In this document: piece by piece, positions 1-7,458 of the stretch
Position numbering within the stretch: position 1 is the first letter of the stretch
Layout of the letters: every line of letters begins with the position of its first letter
Source: Sandaracinomonas sp041180785
Lineage (GTDB): Bacteria; Bacteroidota; Bacteroidia; Cytophagales; Spirosomataceae
Assembly (NCBI GenBank): GCA_041180785.1
Contig: JBEGQV010000110.1
Coordinates: 1 to 10,010, forward strand
Direction: 5' to 3'
DNA: 10,010 nucleotides
Notes under the pieces: model-generated
What the model was told of the DNA's origin: nothing
What the model saw: only the letters and a program-made list of their open reading frames with translations
The model's database searches: none
Made by a program: the position numbers and the translations under genes

Positions 1-2
1 CC

Positions 3-782
3 TTGGAACAGCCAGAATATGTATTTTTAGCAGCAGCCAAAGTAGGAGGTATCGTAGCCAACAATACCTACCGTGCTGATTTTTTATATGAAAATTTGGC
101 CATACAAAATCATGTTATTCATGCCAGTTATCAAAATGCTGTCAAGAAATTAATGTTTTTGGGGTCTTCTTGTATTTATCCTAAATTAGCTCCTCAGCCT
201 TTGAAAGAAAGTTATTTGCTTACTGGGCCCTTGGAGCCAACCAATGAACCATATGCCATTGCAAAAATTGCAGGAATTAAAATGTGTGAAGCTTATCGGG
301 ATCAATATGGCTGTAATTTTATCTCTGTTATGCCGACCAATTTGTATGGTCCAAACGATAATTATTCTTTAGAAAATTCCCATGTTTTGCCAGCCATGAT
401 TCGAAAGTTTCATGAAGCGAAACAAAACAAGTTGCCCTCTATGACTTTATGGGGAACAGGTTCTCCCATGCGCGAATTTTTACATGCAGATGATTTAGCG
501 GAAGCTTGTTTGTATTTGATGGAAAATTATAATGAAAAGGAATTGGTAAATGTGGGTACGGGAGAAGATGTGACCATTAAGGAATTGGCATTATTAGTAC
601 AACAAATAGTTGGATTTGAAGGTGAAATCATTTGGGATACCAGTCGACCTGACGGGACACCGCGAAAATTAATGGACGTTTCGAAATTGCATGCGCTTGG
701 TTGGAAGCATCAAATTCAATTGAAAGAAGGGATTCAAATGGCATATCAGGATTTTTTAACTAATCCAAGTATTCGAAAATAG
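3..782 (+). CDS. fcl: GDP-L-fucose synthase, 5' end cut off by the window edge
   Basis: This bifunctional epimerase/reductase (short-chain dehydrogenase/reductase superfamily, cytoplasmic) converts GDP-4-keto-6-deoxy-D-mannose with NADPH to GDP-L-fucose, the donor for fucosylated surface glycans. The 259 visible residues align from memory, almost without gaps, with E. coli Fcl from about residue 53. Roughly 52 residues including the Rossmann glycine motif therefore lie upstream, and the TTG at position 3 is not a real start. Visible residues: LAAAKVGGIVANNTY near the start, SSCIYP with the catalytic Ser (S55, E. coli S107) and the nearby Cys (C57, E. coli C109), YAIAK with Tyr84/Lys88 (E. coli Y136/K140), PTNLYGP, and SH with His127 (E. 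coli H179). The C-terminal substrate region has RPDGTPRKLMDVSKL. The TAG stop is one base before the next gene's ATG, so the two are probably co-transcribed. A GDP-mannose 4,6-dehydratase gene upstream is likely but not visible. Confidence 0.96.
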   Translation: MEQPEYVFLAAAKVGGIVANNTYRADFLYENLAIQNHVIHASYQNAVKKLMFLGSSCIYPKLAPQPLKESYLLTGPLEPTNEPYAIAKIAGIKMCEAYRDQYGCNFISVMPTNLYGPNDNYSLENSHVLPAMIRKFHEAKQNKLPSMTLWGTGSPMREFLHADDLAEACLYLMENYNEKELVNVGTGEDVTIKELALLVQQIVGFEGEIIWDTSRPDGTPRKLMDVSKLHALGWKHQIQLKEGIQMAYQDFLTNPSIRK

Positions 783-783
783 G

Positions 784-1530
784 ATGAGCACTGCTACTGA
801 ATGGTTTTCTACATGGTTTAATTCGCCCTATTACCATATTTTGTATGGTCATCGAGATGAAAATGAGGCAGCAGATTTTATTCAGGCATTGCAGAAAAAA
901 TTAAACCTTCCAAAAGGTACACTGGTTTTAGATGCCGCTTGTGGGAAAGGTCGACACGCAAAAACACTTTTTGAAGCTGGTTTTCAAGTGGAGGCCTATG
1001 ATTTATCTGAAGCTAATATAGAGGAAGCTAAATTGATTGAAGCAGAGGGATTAACCTTTTTTCAACAGGATATGCGTGACCCACTTCCTCAAACAAATTA
1101 TTACCAAGCGATTTTTAATTTTTTCACCAGTTTTGGCTATTTCGAAACGACTGAAGAAAACCAACTTGCCTTTTATCGTTTTTTTCAAGGTTTAAAAAAA
1201 GGCGGATTACTCGTGTTAGACTTCTTTAATCCGACCTATGTACTTTCAAATTTAGTTGCAGAAGAAGTAATAGAGCGCGAGGATATACAATTTCACATTA
1301 AACGATTTGCGCAGAAGGGATACCTTATTAAAACGATTGAATTTACAGACAAGGGAAAGGAATATCACTTTGAAGAAAAAGTTGAAATCATTCAAAAGAA
1401 TGATTTCATTGCATATGCTTCAAAAGCTGGATTTCAAACCATTGATTTAGTAGGTGATTACGAACTCAATCCTTTTAATGAAAAAACTTCACCTCGTATG
1501 ATTTTCTTCTGGGTGAAATCTAATTCTTAA
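784..1530 (+). CDS. class I SAM-dependent methyltransferase, substrate unknown
   Basis: A 248-residue Rossmann-fold methyltransferase, probably cytoplasmic. Motif I is VLDAACGKGRHA (residues 48-59), the acidic residue that would bind the SAM ribose is D73 in VEAYDLS, and QQDMRD (94-99) is the adenine-contacting segment. FNFFTSFGYF (111-120) occupies the post-motif II position, followed by LKKGGLLVLDFFNP, the usual beta-strand 5 region. The N-terminus WFSTWFNSPYYHILYGHRD resembles that of a widespread uncharacterised Bacteroidota methyltransferase group (from memory). There is no signal peptide. The ATG follows the fcl stop after a single base, suggesting translational coupling. A role in modifying a sugar or glycan is possible from this context, but the sequence does not show the substrate. 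The last 11 bases overlap the 3' end of the convergent protease gene. Confidence 0.9.
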   Translation: MSTATEWFSTWFNSPYYHILYGHRDENEAADFIQALQKKLNLPKGTLVLDAACGKGRHAKTLFEAGFQVEAYDLSEANIEEAKLIEAEGLTFFQQDMRDPLPQTNYYQAIFNFFTSFGYFETTEENQLAFYRFFQGLKKGGLLVLDFFNPTYVLSNLVAEEVIEREDIQFHIKRFAQKGYLIKTIEFTDKGKEYHFEEKVEIIQKNDFIAYASKAGFQTIDLVGDYELNPFNEKTSPRMIFFWVKSNS

Positions 1531-4500
1531 CAAATTTCAATACTTTTTCTTGGTGCAATTCTGGTATTCGCAACATATAAGTGCCTGTAGAAAGCGACGA
1601 AACATCTATGCTAAGGTTGGAAACTTGATTACTTAAAAGTTTTGATATTCTTTTTTGACCCATCAGATCATATATTTCAATGGTATAATTCGAGCTTACT
1701 TGTGCGGTAGGTACTTGAACAATGATTCGATCTCCTTGAGTAGGATTCGGATAAAGTTGAATACTCGATATTTCATTTTCAGTACCTAATATGGTGATGC
1801 TTAAATTGGAAGATACTCCAAAACAACCATTTGAGTCATTTCCCTGAACCCTGTAAACACCAGAAGAGGTTGGCGAAAAGGTATTGGTGGATATACCTGT
1901 TAAAGCTTTATCGTTTAAGTACCACTGAATATTTTTACTTGCAGTTGTTTCCAAGACACCATTTGCATTGTAATAAATACTTGGTATTCCACTTGGGAAA
2001 ACTGTTAAGATAAAACTGTCTGAACTACTGGTGCATCCATTCGCATTGGTACCTTTAACAATGTAGCTACCTGAACTGGTAGGTGAAAATGTTTCCTTGG
2101 TCGCTCCGTTTATGTCTACTAAATTTTTTTGCCATTGATAGGAAATCACTTGATTTGAATTTACTCCTAAATTAATGGTTTCAGCACCTGGACAAATCGA
2201 TTTTGTGCCTCCTTGCGTGAGTTTAAGGGTTGGTGAAATGGATTCTATTACTGGAGCGGCAACCCTTTCAGATGCACAACCCATCGACTTAAACTTCATG
2301 TCATAGAAATAATAATATCCTGAGTAAATCACCGAACCTTGGTAAAGCGCCCCCGTCAAGCTGATGATATTATCAGGCGAATTATAGGGAAATCCAATGT
2401 TTGTCGGTGCATTGGCTAAATCTGTTTTTGTTCGATTACTGCGATAGATGCTTGCTCCATTTCTACATACCTGTGTAATGGAGTATTTCCCGGCTTTTGG
2501 AAATTCAAGATTTAAATTGACTACCACTCCTTGGTCGGATGCATCATCTGTAATTTGGTTAGGAGGTGCAACAATGTTTTGTTGACTGCGCGTAGCGGCA
2601 ATTGTACTAGATGAAAATGAAACCAATTCTCCGGTGTTCATATCAGTTACATAAAAATCGATGGTTCCTGAGGTACCAATGTACACTCGAGCAGACTCCA
2701 AAACCATTGGCGCTTTCACTTCATAAATTGGTTGAGGTCCAAAATTTGAATAATAGGTGCCTGTTCCAAATTCATATTTTGTTTTTGGACCTAAACTTTG
2801 TGATACACCACCTTGACCCGCAAAATAGGATTTTCCTTTTGGAAGTGAGATGCTATTTCCGGTTCCCAACAGTAAATTATTTGCATCAAACCAAAATGAA
2901 TTATTGGAAGAGGTGAAGGCAATGGTTGTCCCTGATGAACAACTTAATCCAGAAACCGTTGGATTTCCAAGTGGACTGATGGTCTGACTACTTGAAAGGG
3001 TATTATTGACTTCAATTTGGTCACTTGAGGAGATTAAAGCAATGTCATACCGGTAATTTTTGTTATTTTGAAACGTAACATCTGTTTGAAATCCGATATT
3101 TTTAACCTCATTGATTTGTAAGGTATCGAGTGTTTTGGTATAGGATTTTTTGAAGGTTCCTTCTTCATAAATGGAAAGTTTTACATCAAACTTGCCAAAA
3201 GATTTTGCACCTGCATTTCGGATGGTTGCATAAAATAAGTTATCGGATCCTGCACAAAAAGAGCCACCTGATTGCACCAATTTTTCAACACCTATGTCAT
3301 AAGAAGGTTCCGTAATGGTTAGGGCATAATCCTTTATTTCTCCATTTGTTGGACTTACACAAGCGTTTGCAACTGTTTGATCAGCAGCAATCAGTCGCAG
3401 ATGGTAATTGTTTAGCGTGCTAACTGTGTTCGGTATAGATTGCGAAAAACTTAAACTTGAATTGCTGAAAGCAGTTGATTTTTGAATCCACTCATTGGAA
3501 TCGTCAAAATCACCATCCTGGTTCCAATCGACAAACACATTTAAAATACCATTCGTGAGTGTGCTGAATTCTACATTAAAAACAGCTTTGCTTCCATTCT
3601 CTGCCGTATAATTATTGGAAGCATTATTTATTTTGAGCAATTTGACATATGTATTTTTGCTTGAAATTGGGTTGCAAACAACTTTTCCATTTATTCCAGA
3701 AACGATTAAGCTGTAATCTTGGGCGGCATAAGTAAGTGTTCCTTTATGGGTAATTAGAATGTCATACGTTTTACCTGGTATCGCATTTGCAACAATGATT
3801 TTTTCAACATTGTCTCTGAAATTGTCGCCAGTAATTGCTAATTTTTCAGGATTTGCAGGATCCAAAATAAAAGGTAAATATTGATTGGCTTCATCTTTTA
3901 CTCGAAGATCTAAGTCATTTACGAGTCGAGGTGTTCTGTCGTTTAAAACGGAACCTTGTGCCTTTCCCTCTGGATCTGTCCAAGTAATTGTTACCACAAG
4001 CGGTCCTTTTCCTGAGGCAATAACAGACACCTTATTGCTTTCTCCATTTTTCAAGGTTAATTCACTAACAGCATGATTAAGGTCTTTATTCAACAAGATG
4101 CTTCCTGCTTTTTCCATGTCTAAAACACCCCATCCTGTTTTATAATCTGGACCTACTTCACCAATATCTGTGGCAGTATGAATGGCGAGTCCTTTTAAGG
4201 TAGCAGATCTCATAATCGCTCCCTTGTTTTGCTGGGCATATAATTGTTGTAATAAAAACAGAGAACCTGCTACTTGTGGTGAGGCCATAGAAGTTCCTGA
4301 ATTGTACTCATATAAATTGGTGACCGTTGCAGTAGTCGAATTGGTGGTGGAATAAATATTGGATCCAATGCCCATGATGTCTGGCTTAATTCTTCCGTCA
4401 TCGGTAGGTCCCCATGCAGAGTAACTCGAAAGGCTAAATGCCGATGGTCGAGAAGGAAGAGTTAAGGACGACTCAAGTGCTCCAACAGTTAAAATATTTT

Positions 4501-5458
4501 TGGCATTTGCGTTTGTGGAAATGATATCATATCCATTATTTCTGGAACGGGGGATTGAATCTAAGGTTGAGGTATTTCGGATGTAATATTTTTGAAAATA
4601 ATTTTTATTAGTGGCGCTGGTATCAGGTCCATTTTCCGAACGCGAATTTCCTGCAGATTTAACTACTAAATATTTCGGGGCATTGTAGGCAATTTGATCC
4701 AATTGTCGTGTATTGTCATCATATGCACCAAATTTATAATCTTCCGTTTTTGAGGCAGGGTCATATCCCCACCAGGCCCATTTGGATCGATTTTCATCGT
4801 ATACCCAACCTGCTTGAATGCCGTATGAGTGATTGGAGACGTATAATCCATCGTTTTTGGATGCATCTGCAATTTCGGAGGCATCATTGTCAAAATCCCA
4901 GTATTTTAAATCTGCTTCAGAAGACATACCGATGACACTTGTGTTTTTCCCAGCAGCAATCATAATTCCAGCTACGTGGGTAGAATGACTACTCAACGTA
5001 CTCGATTGTCCACTTTGTTTGGTGGTTCTACCAATTAATTCGACATGATTGTCAAGCACAGCGCCACCATCCCACATTCCCAATTTACCTTTTAAAAGAT
5101 CTGATTTACCGGTAAGTTCCAAACCCAATGAGCCATTTTTGTACAATGAATTGGTTTTGGTCATTTTGCCCGCTTGTGTGGTGGAATGCGTAATGAGGTA
5201 AAGCGGTTCTCCTCCTGATGTAATAGATTGAAACCTTAAATGTTTCCCTTTTCCAAGAGAGTCAGTTAATTTATATCCTAATTTTTTGGCAATTTTAAGA
5301 TGTTGTTGAAAGCTAGAATCCGCCGAAATAGCGATACGGTCGAGGTTTTTTTGATGCCATTTCGACTTATCAATCTTGTTGGATATACCTTGGCCATTTA
5401 CAGCGCCCAAACAGCACAACTTCAATCCAAGCAATAAGAATAAAAATCTATTATTCAT
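1520..5458 (-). CDS. secreted subtilisin-like serine protease (S8) with GEVED, Ig-like and T9SS sorting domains
   Basis: A 1312-residue exported protease. Residues 1-23 are a signal peptide with cleavage plausible near VNGQ; residues 24-115 may be a propeptide. The peptidase S8 domain spans about 118-455: Asp130 (GMWDGG), His161 (HSTHVAG, with Ser where HGTH is usual), oxyanion Asn271 (SAGNS) and Ser390 (SGTSMASP). A beta-sandwich follows (about 460-590) with ITWTDPEG and RLVNDLDLRV, as in KP-43-like subtilases. Next come a GEVED-type domain (about 600-716; VDWNQDGDFDD and GEIKDYAL), a CARDB-like segment (717-830), a region I do not recognise (830-1065), and two Ig/PKD-like modules sharing TFSPTSSG (about 1085-1155 and 1160-1223). 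The end is a type A T9SS sorting domain (about 1232-1312; LYPNPTQG, IYDLMGQ, LSTGTYML, KFVKN). It should cross the outer membrane by T9SS and become surface-attached or released. Its substrate is unknown. The ATG at 5458 lies 69 bp downstream of rnhB. Confidence 0.95.
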   Translation of the reverse strand: MNNRFLFLLLGLKLCCLGAVNGQGISNKIDKSKWHQKNLDRIAISADSSFQQHLKIAKKLGYKLTDSLGKGKHLRFQSITSGGEPLYLITHSTTQAGKMTKTNSLYKNGSLGLELTGKSDLLKGKLGMWDGGAVLDNHVELIGRTTKQSGQSSTLSSHSTHVAGIMIAAGKNTSVIGMSSEADLKYWDFDNDASEIADASKNDGLYVSNHSYGIQAGWVYDENRSKWAWWGYDPASKTEDYKFGAYDDNTRQLDQIAYNAPKYLVVKSAGNSRSENGPDTSATNKNYFQKYYIRNTSTLDSIPRSRNNGYDIISTNANAKNILTVGALESSLTLPSRPSAFSLSSYSAWGPTDDGRIKPDIMGIGSNIYSTTNSTTATVTNLYEYNSGTSMASPQVAGSLFLLQQLYAQQNKGAIMRSATLKGLAIHTATDIGEVGPDYKTGWGVLDMEKAGSILLNKDLNHAVSELTLKNGESNKVSVIASGKGPLVVTITWTDPEGKAQGSVLNDRTPRLVNDLDLRVKDEANQYLPFILDPANPEKLAITGDNFRDNVEKIIVANAIPGKTYDILITHKGTLTYAAQDYSLIVSGINGKVVCNPISSKNTYVKLLKINNASNNYTAENGSKAVFNVEFSTLTNGILNVFVDWNQDGDFDDSNEWIQKSTAFSNSSLSFSQSIPNTVSTLNNYHLRLIAADQTVANACVSPTNGEIKDYALTITEPSYDIGVEKLVQSGGSFCAGSDNLFYATIRNAGAKSFGKFDVKLSIYEEGTFKKSYTKTLDTLQINEVKNIGFQTDVTFQNNKNYRYDIALISSSDQIEVNNTLSSSQTISPLGNPTVSGLSCSSGTTIAFTSSNNSFWFDANNLLLGTGNSISLPKGKSYFAGQGGVSQSLGPKTKYEFGTGTYYSNFGPQPIYEVKAPMVLESARVYIGTSGTIDFYVTDMNTGELVSFSSSTIAATRSQQNIVAPPNQITDDASDQGVVVNLNLEFPKAGKYSITQVCRNGASIYRSNRTKTDLANAPTNIGFPYNSPDNIISLTGALYQGSVIYSGYYYFYDMKFKSMGCASERVAAPVIESISPTLKLTQGGTKSICPGAETINLGVNSNQVISYQWQKNLVDINGATKETFSPTSSGSYIVKGTNANGCTSSSDSFILTVFPSGIPSIYYNANGVLETTASKNIQWYLNDKALTGISTNTFSPTSSGVYRVQGNDSNGCFGVSSNLSITILGTENEISSIQLYPNPTQGDRIIVQVPTAQVSSNYTIEIYDLMGQKRISKLLSNQVSNLSIDVSSLSTGTYMLRIPELHQEKVLKFVKN

Positions 5459-5474
5459 TGAAATATCATATAAC

Positions 5475-5502
5475 TCGTCTCTCGTCTATCGTCTCTCGTT
5501 TC
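5475..5502 (-). repeat. heptanucleotide array A (TCGTCTC-type units)
   Basis: Four contiguous 7-bp units on the plus strand: TCGTCTC, TCGTCTA, TCGTCTC, TCGTTTC. On the minus strand, the sense strand of the flanking genes, this is a purine-rich CGAGAGA-type run. It ends about 16 bp before the protease ATG. The same heptamer occurs inside the gene beginning at 9597, where the 16-mer TAGAAACGAGAGACGA (minus strand here, 5504 to 5489) is found twice. The array has no dyad symmetry that would make it a terminator. Confidence 0.9.
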
Positions 5503-5503
5503 T

Positions 5504-5538
5504 AATTTACAATTTACAATTTACAATTCATAATTGAC
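5504..5538 (-). repeat. heptanucleotide array B (AATTTAC-type units)
   Basis: Five contiguous 7-bp units on the plus strand: AATTTAC three times, then AATTCAT and AATTGAC, separated from array A by one T. On the minus strand it reads GTCAATT, ATGAATT, then GTAAATT three times. The rnhB stop codon (TGA, complement of 5528-5530) lies within the fourth unit, so the array overlaps the last three rnhB codons. On this strand the GTAAATT unit contains TAA, and since 7 and 3 share no factor, an array of three or more units closes all three frames. Confidence 0.9.
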
Positions 5539-6118
5539 TTCGAAATGTCAAACGATGAATCGGACTAAAGCCATTTTTAACAATCCCTAACTTATGCTGA
5601 AGCGTTGGATAGCCGGCATTTCGCTCCCAACCATAGCCAGGATAGGTTTTTGAAAAGTTTTCCATTAATTCATCTCGATAGGTTTTTGCCAAAATGGAGG
5701 CGGCTGCAATGGAAAAAAACTTAGAATCGCCTTTTACTATACAGGTGTGTGGGATTAATGGGTAGCTGATGAACTTATTTCCGTCGACCAAAAGATGCTC
5801 AGGTTGAATCGTCAATTGGTCAACGGCCAGGTGCATGGCTTTCATGCTGGCTTTATAAATATTAATTTGATCTATTGTTTGCGCATCTATTTCAGCTATG
5901 GAAAAGGCTAATGCTTCACGTTCGATGTCGAGTTTGATTTCGGCCCGTCGACGGGCCGAAACTTGTTTAGAATCATTCAAAAAAGGATGGAAGTAATCCT
6001 TGGGCAAAATAACAGCGGCAGCAACGACAGGTCCGGCCAAACAACCTCTACCCACTTCATCCAATCCGGCTTCAATCGCATGTTCAGAAAAATAGGCTTT
6101 CAGCCTTGGTTTCTCCAT
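5528..6118 (-). CDS. rnhB: ribonuclease HII
   Basis: A 196-residue cytoplasmic type 2 RNase H that cleaves the RNA strand of RNA:DNA hybrids and nicks at single ribonucleotides embedded in DNA. The signature AGLDEVGRGCLAGPV supplies acidic residues D20 and E21 and the GRG motif (23-25). LLVDGN gives D112 and KGDSKFFSIAAASILAK gives D131, completing the four-carboxylate two-metal site. The Tyr of AGYPTLQH (Y170) matches the conserved substrate-contacting tyrosine. Length is normal for the family. The ATG at 6118 follows the pyrC stop after four bases, so co-transcription with pyrC is likely. The C-terminus ends HRLTFRSQL, and its final codons and TGA stop fall inside heptamer array B, so the array may have set the present end of the protein. 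Confidence 0.97.
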   Translation of the reverse strand: MEKPRLKAYFSEHAIEAGLDEVGRGCLAGPVVAAAVILPKDYFHPFLNDSKQVSARRRAEIKLDIEREALAFSIAEIDAQTIDQINIYKASMKAMHLAVDQLTIQPEHLLVDGNKFISYPLIPHTCIVKGDSKFFSIAAASILAKTYRDELMENFSKTYPGYGWERNAGYPTLQHKLGIVKNGFSPIHRLTFRSQL

Positions 6119-6122
6119 GTAT

Positions 6123-7457
6123 TTATCGATTAAATAAGAGTCTTTTTCCTAGATTCCCCTCAATGATTTTACCCTCAGAATAGACCAATTGTCCAGAAAC
6201 AAAGGTTTTTTCAATACTTGCAGAAAAGTCGTGTCCCTCCAAAGGCGACCAGCCACAATGGTACAATATATTTCCTTTATTGACGTTATATGTTTTATGA
6301 AGGTCAACGATTGCTAAATCGGCCCAGTAACCTTCTCGAATATAGCCTCTGTCGGCAATTTGAAAGATATCAGCCACTGAATGTGCTGTTTTTTGTGCGA
6401 TTAATTCCAACGAAAATTCTCCTTGTTTTGCCAAATCAAACAACATCAACATCGGGTGTTGTACCAATGGTAAACCAGCTGGAGATTTCCAATATCCTTG
6501 TTGTTTTTCTTCCCAAGTATGAGGTGCATGGTCAGTTGCAATCACATCGATAGCACCTGTACGTACCGCATTGCGAATTGCTTTTTTGTGTCGTGCTTCT
6601 TTAATAGCAGGATTACATTTGATCAAGTTTCCTTTTGTGTCATAATCTGAAGCGTCAAACCAAAGGTGGTGTACACATGCCTCAGAAGTAATCCGTTTGT
6701 CTTTTGATGCCAGGTCCTTATTGAAAAGTGCTAATTCTTCTTCCGTAGAAATGTGTAATATGTGCAGTTTAGTATTCCACTTTTTGGCCAATTCAACTGC
6801 CATGGAAGAAGAAATATAGCATGCTTCCTCGTTTCGAATGATGGGATGAAGACTTGCTGGTGCATTTTCGCCGTATTGCTCTTTGAATTTCTCCAATCTT
6901 GTTCGTACAGTCTGCTCGTCTTCGCAATGTGTCGCAATTAAAATATCGGCTTCTCTGAAAAATTTATCTAATACCTCCTCTTTGTCAACCAACATGTTGC
7001 CTGTGGAAGAACCCATGAAAATTTTCAATCCACAAACATTTTGTTTGTTGGTTTTCATGACCTCTTCAAAATTTTCATTGGAAGCCCCCATGAAAAATGA
7101 GTAATTGGCTATGGATGTTTTGGAGGCAATCTGGTACTTATCTGCCAATAAATCTTGTGTTAATGCATTGGGAACCGTGTTGGGCATCTCCATGAAACTT
7201 GTCACCCCACCGGCTACTGCCGCGCGCGATTCACTTCCAATAAATGCTTTATGCGTTAAACCTGGTTCTCTAAAATGAACTTGATCATCGATCATTCCAG
7301 GAAATATATGTTTTCCAGATAAGTCAAATACCTGATCTCCTGCTTTTGGACTAATTTGAGATGCAATTTTTTCGATTCGCCCATTCTCGATACGAATATC
7401 TGCTACAATTGTTTTCCCTTCATTAACTACCTGCCCATTGGCTAATACATAATTCAT
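6123..7457 (-). CDS. pyrC: dihydroorotase
   Basis: A 444-residue amidohydrolase of the class I type, cytoplasmic, interconverting N-carbamoyl-L-aspartate and L-dihydroorotate, the third step of de novo pyrimidine synthesis. It has the (beta/alpha)8 amidohydrolase signatures: IDDQVHFREPG (57-67), MPNT (91-94), GLKIFMGSSTGNM with the probable carboxylated Lys145, ATHCED with His177, LHILHIST with His235, and IATDHAPH with Asp309. In the usual DxHxHxR motif the first histidine is Gln59-equivalent (DDQVH), which I recall as typical of Bacteroidota dihydroorotases. I chose the ATG at 7457, which follows the upstream gene's stop as TAAAATG. An in-frame TTG at 7487 would add ten residues (MSLQKLKPSK) overlapping the upstream coding region and not resembling the family. 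An allantoinase or hydantoinase paralogue is less likely. Confidence 0.93.
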   Translation of the reverse strand: MNYVLANGQVVNEGKTIVADIRIENGRIEKIASQISPKAGDQVFDLSGKHIFPGMIDDQVHFREPGLTHKAFIGSESRAAVAGGVTSFMEMPNTVPNALTQDLLADKYQIASKTSIANYSFFMGASNENFEEVMKTNKQNVCGLKIFMGSSTGNMLVDKEEVLDKFFREADILIATHCEDEQTVRTRLEKFKEQYGENAPASLHPIIRNEEACYISSSMAVELAKKWNTKLHILHISTEEELALFNKDLASKDKRITSEACVHHLWFDASDYDTKGNLIKCNPAIKEARHKKAIRNAVRTGAIDVIATDHAPHTWEEKQQGYWKSPAGLPLVQHPMLMLFDLAKQGEFSLELIAQKTAHSVADIFQIADRGYIREGYWADLAIVDLHKTYNVNKGNILYHCGWSPLEGHDFSASIEKTFVSGQLVYSEGKIIEGNLGKRLLFNR

Positions 7458-7458
7458 T

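Noticed and set aside
4666..4935. Overlapping open frames on both strands within the protease domain
   Set aside because: They are out-of-frame readings of strongly conserved S8 peptidase coding sequence and resemble no protein.
5408..5458. Lipoprotein signal in the protease (two Cys at residues 15-16)
   Set aside because: The residues before the Cys pair (GLKL) do not form a lipobox, and a T9SS cargo is expected to use signal peptidase I.
5475..5538. CRISPR array
   Set aside because: Units are 7 bp, directly adjacent and without spacers, and no cas genes are present.
5475..5538. Rho-independent terminator after rnhB
   Set aside because: The tract is direct repeats without a GC-rich hairpin, so it offers no stem followed by a T-run.
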